Origin: Rhopalosiphum padi
Taxonomy: Eukaryota > Arthropoda > Insecta > Hemiptera > Aphididae
Assembly: GCF_020882245.1 (NCBI RefSeq)
Contig: NC_083597.1
Span: 79,710,152-79,774,151 of the forward strand
Direction of reading: 5' to 3'
Length of the DNA stretch: 64,000 bases
Shown: piece by piece, positions 13,561 to 27,399 of the stretch
How the letters are laid out: the number at the start of each line of letters is the position of its first letter
Numbering within the stretch: the first letter of the stretch is position 1
Notes under the pieces: generated by a model
Told to the model about the DNA's origin: nothing
What the model saw: the letters and a program-made list of their open reading frames with translations, nothing else
The model's database searches: none
Position numbers and translations under genes: made by a program

Positions 13561-16260
13561 AATCTGTTTTCGTCCGATCATATCTATCGCGGCACTGTTG
13601 TGTATATAATATTATATATGGCGTTACAGTACGGATCTTATGAGTTACCAAAGTTTATATAGTAAATGTGTGTACGCTCTTGGGCCGACGACGGTGGTTC
13701 TCTGGTAGTGGCGGAGAGACGGACAAAAGACGAAATATATATATATAGGCAGCGCCGTCTAATTGCGGTCCATCTATCATTTGGTCGGCGGCAGCCCCGT
13801 TCAGTAACGTTACCCGGATGAATCGATCATACACAATAATAAATATTATATATATATATATCGTGCGTGTATGTGTGTTAGCTCAAGACGGCAGTACATA
13901 GTAGTTCGCTCACTGCACGCACGCACGTCCGATAATAATAATATTAATAAACCTCCATTCATTCCGGTAGCTGAAGTCCCGAGCTACCGGCCGACCGACG
14001 GACACATCCATTATTCATTCGTATATTATACACACACGCACACACACGCACACACTCGTTCTCCCTATACACAGTATTATTATCGTTATTATTATTATTA
14101 TTACACGGCGTCGGTATGTACACGATATGTGGCAAAGGTACATGCACTCGTATATATGTATAAGGCGGCGCGTATGCGTCTCGAGACGGGAGCCGGCGAA
14201 ATGTCGGATGCGACACCCCATCTCGCGATTGCCGGCGCCTGCAGTAATCGATCGGTGTGTAATAAATTTAATAATTACTGTATTATACGACACGAGGACG
14301 AATTCAATTCGGAAAATGCGTTTTCTCGAAATCGCGATAATCTCATGTAATATGTAGATTGGTTTTGCGGTGTATCGTTCGCGTTCACGTACAACTAATA
14401 TATTATCTTTTCTGGCACACGACCGAACAGAGTAAATCTTACAAAATATTTTTCGTACGTACATGTAGTGACCAACTGAGAGAACTCTTTAAAGATATTT
14501 ATATTTTTGAAGTACATATTATTAATTCTCGATAAATATTGTTATTACAATTATTTTCATTAATATCTACCGAATTAGATGACTGTATCACTGCATGGGT
14601 GAAGACGATTTAAAAGGGTAGTGGGGAGCTCCAACTCGAATACCTCCCCACTCTCCAATAACCCCCCAACCTACACTATATCTGGAATCTTCGATGGTCA
14701 CGTATTTATTTAATTTTTATAGTTGAGTTTAAATTCACTACCAGCAAAATAGTTACATAATATTTATACATTATAACGTGTTGCTAGTTACGTTTTACTG
14801 TTATATAACTATTGTAATATACTCACTAATATATTCACAGAATGCAACAAATCTAATTTTAATCTAACCTTTTTATTGCATTAAAATGCCATGTCGAATT
14901 AATTTTCACAAAACCACGGAAACGGATAAACCAACGTTCGGCCACCGGAATATACCAACACTAACCTATAACGGCAGAGACATGATATATACTCACAATT
15001 AAAATTCTTTTAGTAAAGCAATAAGATGTGTCAGCATATTTTGGAAAATTACTTTACGACATAAGTTCATGAATAATACCAGCTCCTGAATGATAAACCG
15101 TTGAAGTCGAATAACGCGTTTTAATTGTCAACTCTGGTCTCTTCGCCATTCGAACGCATGCCAAAACGACGCCACGTATATACATATTATGTGTCCTCTT
15201 TTAATATAATTATTATTATTTGTCATTTTTCACATCTGTCATTTATTTTGGCAAATTATTATTATTATTATTTATATCAACAATTTACAGCATATTATCA
15301 TATCGGTTGCATTTATGTTAATAACAAGGACGTATATAATTATACATGTACCTATTAATTGTACTGTTAAACACGTCTGCTAGTAATTGGTGAGGTTTTT
15401 CCCTATGTAAGCATATTAATATTTACTGACCCTTTTTGGATGATTTCTCAATACCTATAGTTACATAGATACATCTACTCAACATAAAATGTAATGCACA
15501 GTAATGTATAGGAACTATAGAATCATTAATTTAATTATGTTTTTAAGTTCTTTCACGTCAATGGTAATATTGTATAATAATAATAATAAAAATAACAATA
15601 ATGCGATATTGGCTTTTCGTCCGCGCGTGCATAACCGCGACGTTCGCGGAGGATTACAAGATCCGACAGCGGGGAAAAGACATATGATATTATATACTTT
15701 AAGCGTATATACCCGTATGATGGTATATACACACACGTAATACAGCTCGAACGTTTGACGCCATCGCGGGACACTGCAGCTAGCTGGCGGGGACGGGTTC
15801 TATATACATATAATATAGCAATATTATATTATAATATATATATATCGTATAAAATGAATATTCATATCGTTGTCGCGGCGCATCTTTTTCAGACTTCGCG
15901 CCGGAATTCGACTGTTGATTTATTAATCGTGCACCGATGTACAAAAGGGCGAAATGGATATTCCGCGTATGTATATTACATGTGTGTGTGTGTGTGCTTT
16001 CGCCTGCACGTCGAGAAATATATTATTTAACGTCAAGCACCGCCGTCTATACATATAATAATATATTACAATAAGAGATATCGTCATTGCGGCGGCATCC
16101 GTGTTTTCTTTCCGACGAGGGTGCAAGTATAACATCACGAAAACCGAACTCGCAGACCATGCCGGGGCGGAGAGGGGCGTTTTTCAATTTTGCACAGACG
16201 TGTCAGACGTCATATATTTTGTATATTATACGCACATGAGTAGGTATATGACAATAATTG
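13560..16260. other. No gene seen: CpG-rich microsatellite blocks around AT-rich DNA
   Basis: 13670-14350 and 15600-16260 are CpG-rich with CA, TTA and TA repeats and frames open on both strands (for example 159 codons plus and 149 minus near 14.0-14.4 kb). 14360-15600 holds the GC hairpin at 14620 and nothing else recognised. Confidence 0.5.
14620..14652. repeat. GC-rich hairpin
   Basis: AGTGGGGAG (14620-14628) pairs perfectly with CTCCCCACT (14644-14652) across a 15-base loop. It stands out in an AT-rich stretch. No T-run follows and no gene adjoins it. Confidence 0.55.
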
Positions 16261-18860
16261 TATGCGAATAAGGGATGGAAATAACTCGCGCTGATTTTCG
16301 GCGTGTATATAATATAAATCGTATATTATTTATACACGCGTACAAATAGATAAATATTAATAATATCATCTATATTACTATAGCATGGGTGACCGTAGCG
16401 TCGGAGACTCTTCTAAGCTCGTGTATATATATATATGTTATATTGAGGAAGCGTCGTCTGTTGAAAACAAAATATTATGTGTTTTATTGCAGTACTAAGA
16501 TCAAATATCTTATATCCTTAATAATTAAATACATTTTAAATTGATTTTACAAACACTGCTTAAAGCTGCAGTTAAAACATCTTCTGCTTCACACAGAGTT
16601 TTAACGTCCATTCGAATAAAAGCACCATTTTTAAAATCGTAATAATTATATGTGTCATAGAAACGTCAATAAAAAATATTATGGATTACAGCAATAATAT
16701 TAATTTACTCATTACTTTCGCAGAAATACAAAACTTGATGTAACGATGCATAAGTTTAAATTATAAGTTGGAAACTAATATGTTTTAATTGTCATATTAA
16801 ATTGATAAAACATATATTTTATTACTTAACCATATTTTTTGGAATAGATTGATAGACATCAAATCGTATAAATAAAATATCTGGTTTCACTACCAGATCA
16901 TTATTTAAATGATTTACCATTACTATTTCGAGTCTAATAACTAATAAGACACCCATAATAACAGAGAGAGAGAGTATATGATGCAATTACTTAAACAATT
17001 GTTTACGTATTTATACATCGTCCAAGACATTTAGGCTGAAGAAATCATACACATATTATATAAATATGTTAAGTGAAAAAATGTGCCATATGCAGCGTTT
17101 CAGCCACGCATATTTATAGACTATTTTCCGAATTATGTACTGCATCATGTTACAAGAAATACTGTCATATTAATGCACATTTTATTGAGGTATACCAAAT
17201 GCACGCGAGTAAATTATGTATAACATTAAGCAAATAATTTATACGTCATGTGTGAACTGAACATTTATATTGCGTTTATAGACGTTGGCGCGCCGTATGT
17301 GTTTGGATTATATGCGTATATAATATAACGATATAAACCGAAAATAATGATTGGGCAGATTCAATAAAATCTTAACCATCTAGTTTGATTACGAGCCAAA
17401 ACTAAAATCCAATGTATTTACACCGGTTTTATATACCAATTAAATTGTATACATTTCGTCGTTGAATAATATGTAGATTTAATGTATTTGATGATTACTG
17501 GGTATTGCATCGTGACCACTGTATAGTCAAAACCACTTGCTCAATTTATTTCAAACTATAATTATATATATATTGGTCAAATCCTCGCATTTATTATGAT
17601 TGTATTATATGTATGACAGCACGAAACAAATTTATCTTTTTTTAGTTATGAGAATTGCGTCATATCATATTATAATCGTTTAAACCCTTACAAAGTCTCT
17701 TAATAATAATATGGTTATTTATGTCGTTTAATATGTGACCTAACGTGAAATTATGTTGTAATAAAGTATGAACATATATTTTTTTTATTGAAACAATAAT
17801 TAAAGGTGATCGAAGTTAAGTTTTTGCTATTTAGAGTAGTAAATTCAGTAAACTAAATAGTTATATTATACATATTCCAAAGTGAGCGCAGAGATATCGT
17901 GAATTATATTTGTCCAGTTGTAAAAACGTAATCGTATTTGTACAGCTATAAATGGCTTTCCGAAAAAATTCACATATCGTGAACGTATATAGGCACACCA
18001 TGTTTTTAAAGACGTAATAAATTATGTAGGTAGTGTCGGCTGTCGAGTATTATATAGGAAAACTGTGTTGGGAAAAAAAGACATTTGTAAGATCGTAATT
18101 CATCGATTATTGACTATAAAAAATAAATAAATAAATGCCTTAGAATTATACGTACATATTATAATACATTTACCCATATACCTACCTATATATAATACGA
18201 ATTAATAATTTTAGTGCCGAAATTACTATTGTTGATGTATTACGTACTATCGAGCGCAGCTGCAGCCTGCAGTGTGATAGCTATGCTGTGATTTATCACG
18301 GAGTTACACTTGGCATAATAATGTAAACAAATGCGATTGTATGCTGTATGCACTATGCACATTGTTATTATTACGTGTCCTATTATTTTGTTCACATAAA
18401 AAAGCGTATTTTAAAGTTACAATGTAGGTACCTTATAGTATTTATACGTATATTGCACCTATATCCAAAGATCATTTTTATATATTATATTAAAATCCGA
18501 GGGTGTGCCAAGGCAGTAAACCTATACATCGACATCCTTATATCTATATATATATATATTACCTATATATTGTATACATGGCTATATAATATATACTTAC
18601 TTTTGCCGGGGGCACGAATTTAATTTCGACCCAACGACATTGTATGTAGGATATAGGTACTTATAAGTATGTTACACGGGTGCACGAGTTTTTATAAGAA
18701 TTTCTGCGGCGTCCTGCCTCCAAAAAGAAAAAAACCAAACAAACAAACTCTATATTATATCGTCCCACAGCACTTTGATCGTTTACTGCCCCTTGGTCCC
18801 CAAAACGGCGGGTTGTAAATTTATCAATATCGGGTTCCCCGGTCGACTTTTACTATACAC
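16260..18860. other. No gene seen: AT-rich DNA
   Basis: Only short low-complexity frames. CAGCTGCAGCCTGCAGTG near 18257 is an E-box and PstI-site cluster without context. Confidence 0.6.
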
Positions 18861-21800
18861 ATCATATTATTATTATTGTACGATCGGCGGAGGGTTTTTA
18901 ATAAGGGAATATGGGCGCGTACGTGGCGCAGTATAACGCAAATATGGGTGTGTGTGTGTGTGTGTACACGGGGACGGGGCAAGTATAAAAGAGGAAAAGC
19001 GACGTAAGCGCACGTTATTCGGGTAGTTTACGACGGTTGCGGCATCGGTGGAATTCGTCGTCGTCGTTGTCGTCGTCATACGAAAATAGCTATATAATAA
19101 TATACGCGGTGTAGTACCTACTACATATATACTGCTCTCATTACGGTTGTTATTAGGCGGTTTTCGTGATGGGGCACCGCGCGAGCATAAAAAGAACGGA
19201 CCGCGGTATGCACGCACACACACACGTATATATGTATATTGTATATATATATATATACACGAGGGATGACGAAGAAGATACGCGTGCACTGAGTATGCTT
19301 ATAGGTAATAGTGGTATACAGAAAAATACGCCGTCGGGGCGAACGACGACAACGAGAGCCCCGAAATGGTCTGAATGGATAGTAAATCTTTTACACGATC
19401 GTAAATATCTCCGATATAAAAATACTGCCGCGCCCGCCATCCCCCCGATCCACCACAACGATAATATGTTATAGGAGGAATATAATATAATAATATAACA
19501 ATAAAATAAAAGAATAAAATATAACACATATATATATTTTATATGTGTATGTGTGTGGGTATAGGTGGGTAGGTATATGGTATGCAGCTCATCGGATCGT
19601 AAAGCGGCCCGGATTGATCGTGATTTCCTAATCGTAAAAAGCCAACGAGATAATAATATTTCGGGGGGTCCGCGGACAGACCATAAAACGGAACCCGAGG
19701 AGAAAAAAAAGATATAGGTGTTTTTCACGAGTCTCCGGGGGTCACGCGGCTTTGAAAGTATACGACAAAAACGAAATTTGCTATATAATTTATTATTTTT
19801 TGCAGTCGACGTGTACAAGGAGAGTGCGTGTATTCGATAGTATAGGTACTGTACATTAAATTTGTTATTATGCTGCAGTACCGTTTCTCGGCCTTTGTGC
19901 GATTACGACGCGGAGTTGTGTGTGTCACTAACGTATTACGTAAGTCGTTTCATCCTTAAACTAATATTGCGATAGTGTTTCTCACTGCAAAAAACGAATG
20001 CATTAACATTTCGTGATAGTCGTTCAGAACAGGTCTACAGCGCTGTCTCGATACACAAATATTTTGTTTTTTTACGAAGTTAGCCGACTAAACCTAACAT
20101 TAGACCCAAGTATAGTTCTGCAACGCATTCTAAAGCTCAATCACATAATATCATGTGAAATATAAATATTTTCAAAATATCAACAAAGGAAATTATTTTC
20201 GTATTCAATAGATTACAATCACTCTGGAGTATGTTAAATATATTGTGAAAGTTATATGCGACATAAAATAAGTGACCGAAACAAAACTAAGTTACAACGG
20301 AAAACTTATGTGTAATGTCGTCCGGACGATACAACCGTTCATTATCGTTGTTAAAATCGCTTATTTCCGAAGATTCAATAGAATAGCGCCGCATGTATAC
20401 AAATTGAATGTATATTATTTTATTATATGAGTCGGTATTGAAACGAAATCGTTTTCAGCTTTCGACGTCCGAAATTGTCTTTTAATTCGAAAACAAACGG
20501 CCGATAAGGACGATCATAAATAGGGGTGCCAGGGCATCTGTCTCGTCGTAAAAATAAATCGTGATCGGTCGATAAGATCTTTTTTTCCCGATTTTCAATA
20601 TCATTTTATGGGTTAATAAATTGGTCATATTATTGTATAATACACGCGAATACTACAAAATATACTACCCGCGGCGTGATGGTAGTTATATACATATTAT
20701 ATACGGGCGGCTTAAATACTTTAAATGATAAACTCTTAATATAGTGTATAGTAATAAATAATAATATAATAATTGACGATTGAATGACAATCGATCCATA
20801 ATAAAATTGATTATACGGTCGTGATGCGCTTATAAAATAATTATACTGCAAAGTGGACATCCGAAAGAATAGTTTGAAGAGACGATTATATTATTTTTGT
20901 TTGACGAAAATAATTTGAACTGTTATTTATTTTTTATACAGTAAAATTATTTGCTAACATATTTTTATAAATTTAATATTTATAAACTATACAGTTCGGT
21001 CATAGCCAAATTTGTTGTATAGTCAATTAGTACATACGGCGTGAACACATGCGTATATCAAACGTATTACAACTAAAAGTATACCGTTTTATGTTATATC
21101 TTAATTATATTTCATTATACCTACAAACATTTTGGTTATCGGACAATTTTAAGTCGGTTCAATATTGGTGTTTTTTTTTTGACATTAAAATTTTTGAAGC
21201 ATCGTTATTTATTTTCCACTGGTGTGCTATAGTTCACGATACTTACCTACAATTTAACATAACACTATATACATTATAAATAAATAAATAATATCAAGTT
21301 TATAAGAATAACATACTCAACAGTGTAGAACCATAGAAATTGATGAGTAAAGACGTCTTACAAACACTAAAATATACAAGAAAGGGTCTGTGATTAGGAA
21401 ACTGGGCTGAATATTATCGACCTCACGCCTACAGATTTTGCGTCAATGTTGTTTTGTGATAACTCTCTTCAGTTTCTTAAAATGCAATCACACCGAAATA
21501 ATTGTAACTGATTTCAATTATGTTGTTATCTAAGTATTATACATATCGTGAATGATCGCCTTCGGGTGGGTTTAGTGCGTAGCTCAGGTAGGTCCAATAA
21601 TTCCATTTCGGTCCTCGATATCGCATTGTAATTATTATTACCGTCAGACGAGAATTCTCAAATTATATTATGTACCTATCTATGCATATCTATATAAATG
21701 TACGTGGGCGCATCTATATTATATTATGGTCTATAGAAGACGGAATCCGTAACAATGTTTATATTGTCGCGTTATAATTCGTTCTGGCCTGTAGGTGGTG

Positions 21801-22080
21801 GCTACGACACTTTACCTATAATACAAGTATTATATTATAATATATTTATACGCGCACACATCGCGTATTTCAGTTGTTATAGATTGGTAGTAGGGTATTA
21901 TTATCAAACAATATTATATACATTATTATATATTGAACGGTTTACTGTGCTGCACACATTGTCTCGCGTACGGCGTCGTTTACAAATATTATCGAAGGCT
22001 GCGATGATGGCAGCCATTTCGACAATTTATTTTGAATTTACGTTAGTATGATATTATAATAATAATTATACAACACAGGT
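18860..22080. other. No gene seen: CpG-rich microsatellite block then AT-rich DNA
   Basis: 18870-19960 carries a 221-codon minus-strand frame and a 138-codon one. Both pass through CA and TA repeats and have plus-strand competitors, so neither is called. TTATTTATTTTTTGCAG ends at 19806, a good acceptor without an open partner. 19960-22080 is featureless. Confidence 0.5.
18981..18991 (+). promoter_or_regulatory. TATA-box-like element in CpG-rich DNA
   Basis: GGGGACGGGGCAAGTATAAAAG combines a GC-rich upstream flank with TATAAAAG. Thirty bases downstream is CGCACGTTATTC, not a good initiator. No ORF with convincing coding texture starts just downstream. Confidence 0.12.
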
Positions 22081-22450
22081 GCACGAGTCACACTTTGAAC
22101 GCATTTTGCAGCGTGCCTGATTTGCATATGATCGAAAGTTTCGGCTGGCCGGCTGTCTGACAGAAAACGCACCAAGTGCATCATATAGTATTCCTGCATC
22201 GCCGCAATACGTTCGTGGATGGTTTAGTTTAACGTCGATGATCCAAAATTACAACGGTCCTGCAGCTGTATCCTCTATTGTGTCCTTGTCACACTAACGT
22301 TACGGTTGGAGTTGCGTCCTTTTTATTTACCACTCGCCCTTAGACGACCCATTGTTCTCATGCCACAACACTAATCAACGATGTACTGATGACATCGTAA
22401 TAAACGTTTTCGATAGACTTGATTAACACAATGCGTCTGTAATTCGACTG
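22080..22450. other. Unique-sequence block with octamer motif
   Basis: About 370 bases free of microsatellites and of AT runs, flanked on both sides by AT-rich DNA. ATTTGCAT at 22120-22127 is the POU-factor octamer. No long frame crosses it. It could be a conserved non-coding element or enhancer, but conservation cannot be judged here. Confidence 0.15.
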
Positions 22451-24060
22451 CAACACATAACCTCACAATATCGTAAATACCTAAATAAAATTATACTTTT
22501 TTTGAAAATATTCAAGTTAATTGCAATATATCCTGCATACCTGCATATTGTATGGACAAAGTGTACACCATTAAATTAGAAAAATGTCTTGTCGAGACTT
22601 TAAATATTCTGAAGACTTTACGTATCTAAAATATACAATATATAAATATATACACACATTGATATTTTGTGTCATTTATTATTCTGAGTTAAGCAATATA
22701 TGTGGTATCTTTACAATTAGATAACTTAATTATATATATATTATTCGTATATGTAATCAGATTTAGGAGTAGTAAAAATTCTTAGATCTTCAACTTTTAA
22801 GGGGTTAGTTACTGGTAACAAATTAGATATAGTTGGTACTTTAAGAAAAGTAAAATTAAAAAAATTAGTGTACTTTTCAACGATTTAAATAAAAAATTAC
22901 AGAAAAATGGTAAAATTTAGGTTTTACTACCGATTATGGTTACATCATATACAGTTATATACAATATAGGTTTTCTATTTCTGGAGAAATTCAAACTGAA
23001 TAACGTATGACTAAATAGAGATTTTTACTTAATATAATAATATGTATACGGTTTTTTTAAATATCTTAGATCTTTTTTACTATTTATAGATATTTAAAAT
23101 TCTTAGCTTTTTAGTTTTATTTTTGATTTATGTTCTATAATTTTTTTGTATTTAAGCCAAAAAACTTTAAGATCCAATAAAGCGTTTTATAAAATACCTT
23201 AAAAAAAAATTATAAAATATATCAAATTGGTGAAAAGATATATATTATTGTTTATGAGGGTTCGCCATTCCTGCAGGCATGTGATTTTAATTGTAAATCT
23301 ATTATTTATTTATAATAAATCGTAATAATATAATAATTATATTTTTGTAATTAAATGTTAATAATGTTCGTATTTGCGTTCAAGTTGTAATTTATTTTCA
23401 ATGTTTTAAATATTTTCGACTTAGAAAAATATACATAACAATAACAACAATACGTTGCTTTCAATTTACAAATATATTCGATCGGTCTTAAAAAAAAAAA
23501 AAAAAAATTGAGAACGAACGAGTGTTTTCGCCCAACGATTTGACTGACTATATTTAGGCGGCCCGAATGTGGTTGGAATTAACGACTATAAGGACGAAAT
23601 AAATCAATCGATTTATCGATGACTAATAAATAATAACGTAGTCGGCATACTAAATTACATCGCGCTAAGTACAGAATTGAAATTTGAAATTGCTTATCTA
23701 CCGTTCACGTATATAATATTATAATCATTACTACGTATTGCTGCTATAATTAAACTATACTAATATTATCGGGGAAAACGATCGATGGCTCGCCGCACAT
23801 TCGAAACGAAATCCCGAAATCAAGAATTAATTATTAACGCACACCGCGATTCCCCGGCGCATTAATTCATTTTACACCTGCTGTTGCACCGGTTTTAATC
23901 AACATAACTTGCCGTGATAACACGACGTTTATATATATATATATATTAATAACAATATTGTTATTCGAACGTCCAAATAATATTATAATAAATTATATTA
24001 TTCACTTTATGATTTCGCGCGTCGGTCAATAGGTACATATTGAATAACTAATGCCGTTAA
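22450..24060. other. No gene seen: very AT-rich DNA
   Basis: 22740-23260 has recurring TCTTAGATCTT-type words (22790, 23064) and may be an old interspersed repeat, but I could not find matching ends. The poly-A tract at 23490 follows. Confidence 0.5.
23490..23507. repeat. Poly-A tract of 18 bases
   Basis: Longest A homopolymer seen. No target duplication or retroposon body could be recognised to its left. Other A runs are at 30765-30781 and near 57905-57918. Confidence 0.85.
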
Positions 24061-24121
24061 TTATTTCGCAGTAGAACTTTAAAGTATTCATTTAATCGCA
24101 ATCGTTTTGTTTCCTCTGCAG

Positions 24122-24211
24122 ACTAAACGGACGCGTCGGACGTGCAAAACTAATATTCCGTCCCGACACTCGTTAATTCGTGAACTTTGGTTTTTAAAGG
24201 AATATAAATGA
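24122..24211 (+). CDS. Candidate terminal exon segment
   Basis: TCGTTTTGTTTCCTCTGCAG ends at 24121, one of the strongest plus-strand acceptors in the window. The frame starting at 24122 is open for 29 codons (TKRTRRTCKTNIPSRH, then SLIRELWFLKEYK) to TGA at 24209-24211. Of the other two frames, one begins with a stop and the other closes within 18 codons. No upstream partner exon was identified; weak. Confidence 0.15.
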   Translation, partial: TKRTRRTCKTNIPSRHSLIRELWFLKEYK

Positions 24212-24219
24212 ACACGCGG

Positions 24220-26440
24220 TAACAAAACCGTTTGTCGAGTCGGAACATTTGCGTATTACGGACATTTCGAGTCACGGTCGTTAATTTTTAAGCTCGGCTT
24301 GCCGACTTTCTAACTCTAGTGTTCCGAAAGTTGGGTAACTTATAAACGTGATAATACACACGGGCTAAGCAATTATTATACTTGCTGGGACCTCTTCAAC
24401 AACGACCGAATATCGTAAAACACGTATGTGATAGGTAGGTATATACGCGAACGATCCGCTCTCAAAGTGTTATAAATTTTAAATCATGACGTATATCTAC
24501 GGTGCATTCGATATCATAATTTTTTCGTGTACTATTTTCTAGAAATTTATCATCGCCGACGCGTTATATACGTGTGCACTGCAGCTATGACGAACGGCAT
24601 AACACTATATGTATTATTATACAGTCGCGAGATAAATAGCCTAACTCAACGAATGAATTGACACAATATTTCGTGGCCGAGCTTGAAGCCTACACACACT
24701 CCATCGGTTACATGCATATATTGTAAAATATAAATATAAATTTAAAAAAAATCTACTAAAATTAACTCATCCGTGATATTTGAGCGTATTAATCAGTTTC
24801 ACTTTAATGTCCAGTCTTGATTTAATGCAACGATCTCTTTAAAACATATACGCACTGCACGCGATATTATGTTTTTTGCCTTCGAACGAAATAAATCAAC
24901 ACGTGCGCGGATGATCTAAATATAAAACCAGAAACCTATATTTAATGTTAGGGATTATACGGCTATCGCAATAAATCGCGAGTTTATTTTTGAACTTTCG
25001 ATTCGCGCGGGAAAAAAAAAATAATACGATAATATCTGCCATCATTCTTGCCGTGCTCTTTGCTGCAATATTATAAAATAGATATCATTTATATTATATA
25101 GGTATATAATCGATGATTTTTCGGTGACAGTGTCGCCGTACTTCCCTCTATCGTCCATTGCACTATACGGATGTATAGACACGTTTCACGTGCTTGTCCG
25201 AGAGACCATTCGATCTAGACGACGACATGAAGATTTTCGCGCAATTGATTCCTCTCATCTGTACGCGCAAGTGCCGCTAACCGCCTCGATCCTTTTTAAT
25301 TTGTCCTCGGTGGGGTGAGTGGACTATGCTAGATTTGGGTCCGTGTAGCTGTACGCGTAGTATTTGAGTTTGTCTCGGCTTTTCCGTTTACGGATCGATA
25401 AACGAAATTCCCATTTTAGATAAGGACCCTCGCCGCTGCACCTCCCGCTGCACGCCGCCACACCGTACACTCGTATATTATACAAACAGCGTGTACACTT
25501 GCATTATAGGCACGCGGGCGCGTGTAAGAGTATTTCTCGCGGGACTCGCGCTGTGCGGCTGGTTTTTAATTAATATACACGGCCGCAGTTTAAATATATA
25601 TATATATATATATATATATAAACGTCTCCCTTTTATCTGTTCGCTTATTAAAACCATAAACTGGGCGGCGGTGGTTCGAAAAATCCGTTTCCGCCCGTTT
25701 GCAGCGGCGCAGTTTAGCCACATTAAATCTATATACATACACTGCAAATGCCGGAGGTGATCGTCTCGCCGTCGCCGTCCGGTAGTCGTGGTACAGTCCG
25801 TTATCGCCACGACGTGCGGAAAGCACCTCGAGCTGATGTGGCGAGATCTATACTCGACTCGACTAAACTATCGATAACCAACGGACACGATCCGTTCACA
25901 GCGGATATGCCTTTGTTTTTCATAATAATTCGACTCAGACTTTCAGATTTGCATCGTAACATAATCGCATCTCGGGTTTAGAGTATGCCCGTTTGGTTTT
26001 ATGCAGGTTTTTCTAACTGATATTTTCTCCAAGACCTCCCCATAATATCACCTCCCCTCGGATTACTCGTATGCACTTCAATGCCGTCGATCTGATTACG
26101 ACGATGTTAAATCACATTACTCCGTCGAAGGTCCTGCGACATCGGACGTATCGCACTCTAATCTTCTATAACAGTTATTATTACGCGAGCAGTACAGAGA
26201 CCTCCGTGAATTATAGCGTATAACAACGCTGCACCACACTACCTCAGCCACTGTGCGTCCCCCCGTTTTTGTTTATATTATAATATGCAGCTCGCCGCCT
26301 CGCCCGTTTAGGGTAATATAGTAATTAAATAATAAAAGTTTACGGTCTCCGAGTTTCTTTAAGTAATGTGGTTTTCTCCTGTACACAACGCACGGTTCTG
26401 CGTGTACCTACCTATGCGCCGTATTATTATATTATAATAT
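24220..26440. other. No gene called: AT-rich then CpG-rich DNA
   Basis: 25100-26300 is CpG-rich with a TA repeat at 25594-25620 and frames on both strands. Besides the donor-like site near 25314 I see nothing definite. Confidence 0.5.
25124..25318 (+). other. Open segment ending at a donor-like site
   Basis: A frame from 25124 (no strong ATG) reads SPYFPLSSIALYGCIDTFHV onward and reaches TCGGTGG|GGTGAGT near 25314. A pyrimidine-rich TTCCCTCTATCGTCC precedes it. It could be an untranslated or coding leader exon of a plus-strand transcript; support is one donor only. Confidence 0.1.
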
Positions 26441-26448
26441 TATTATAC

Positions 26449-26751
26449 ATGTACGCGCAAGAAAACTCGATAACAGTTTTCGCGAATAATTTGCACCGTA
26501 ATAAGTCTATTTATTACGGCATGTACACGCGTGCGCGCGCTCGCATAATGGCCTGCGAGAATCCGCGAGCTCATATAATGGTGGTAAGTATAACTAACTA
26601 TATATTATACCTATAAGTACAATATTTTAATTAAAAGTTTAAAATAATATCGCGTGTTTTCACTTTTTAGACATCGTATGCACAGTATATGCGCCGTGCA
26701 CTGTATACATATAGCCATATAGGAACATATTTCGTATTAACCGAAATTTAA
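26449..26751 (+). CDS. Candidate two-exon small ORF (71 aa) with an 87-nt intron
   Basis: Seen: ATG at 26449 starts 45 codons (MYAQENSITVFANN, then a basic stretch, ending ENPRAHIMV) up to 26583. The next bases are GTAAGTATAACTAAC, a consensus donor. A TTTTCACTTTTTAG acceptor ends at 26670. The second segment from 26671 continues in the same phase for 26 codons (TSYAQYMRRALYTYSHIG onward) to TAA at 26749-26751. Known: introns of 60-100 nt are common in insects. Against: there is no recognisable domain, the coding composition is weak, and matching splice-like sites occur by chance in DNA this AT-rich. Without splicing, the first frame runs on to a stop at 26616. Confidence 0.22.
26584..26670 (+). 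other. Candidate short intron
   Basis: Starts GTAAGTATAA and ends TTTTCACTTTTTAG; 87 nt, AT-rich, with several possible A branch points in TTAATTAAAA. It keeps the frame of the flanking small ORF segments. It is the shortest donor-acceptor pair with strong sites at both ends that I found. Confidence 0.22.
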
Positions 26752-27399
26752 GAAACAATACATAAACCGTTACGCGTAAACTTCAGACTTTTACCGCGGT
26801 CGTCGGGGAATATTAACGCAACTATATAATATAATATATAATTTTTTATGTTTAGTTATTCCAAAAACATTCAAATATACCTTCCTATTTACGTTGTACG
26901 TGTGTAAAGTCGGTAAAAATATCTCGTGGCAATTAGTACCGACAAAGATTGTGGTATATAAACCGCAATTAATATGGTAGTCTATATTCGTCGCATGCTA
27001 TTCTCGCATCCACGCGGTGTGGACGATTATTTACCAAATAATTACGAAAAAAAAACGAAATACCGCCGTATTTTACTATTTTTCGGCTTCACTGGTGTAA
27101 TATAATGAACGGAGACGTAAAAAAATCGTCGCCAAGAAATTGATGGGATCCGTTCGATCATTGACGTAGTCGGTTCTCTAAAATCGTACAACGACCGCTA
27201 ACAAACCCCTCTCGACTTTTTATATTAATAGCGCGTATAATATACACGTACACACACACACACACACGCACACAAGAGCATCACGACCTGAGGAGGGCGG
27301 CGACACGCGTGATCGCTACACCGGTTCGTCTTCGTCCGGCTGATAATATACTGCGCGTAGTTAGATAAAAATCGTATTCGTCTATACAATTCCAGCGGG

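Noticed and set aside
14015..14464. 149-codon minus-strand ORF and the overlapping 159-codon plus-strand ORF
   Set aside because: Both strands open over CpG-rich and CA/TTA repeat DNA; no splice or motif support.
19153..19818. 221-codon minus-strand ORF
   Set aside because: Passes through CA, TA and other repeats (histidine/threonine and isoleucine/tyrosine runs), is overlapped by other long frames on both strands, and has no motif.
22740..23260. Possible MITE based on recurring TCTTAGATCTT words
   Set aside because: I could not align the two ends as inverted repeats; may just be AT-rich sequence.
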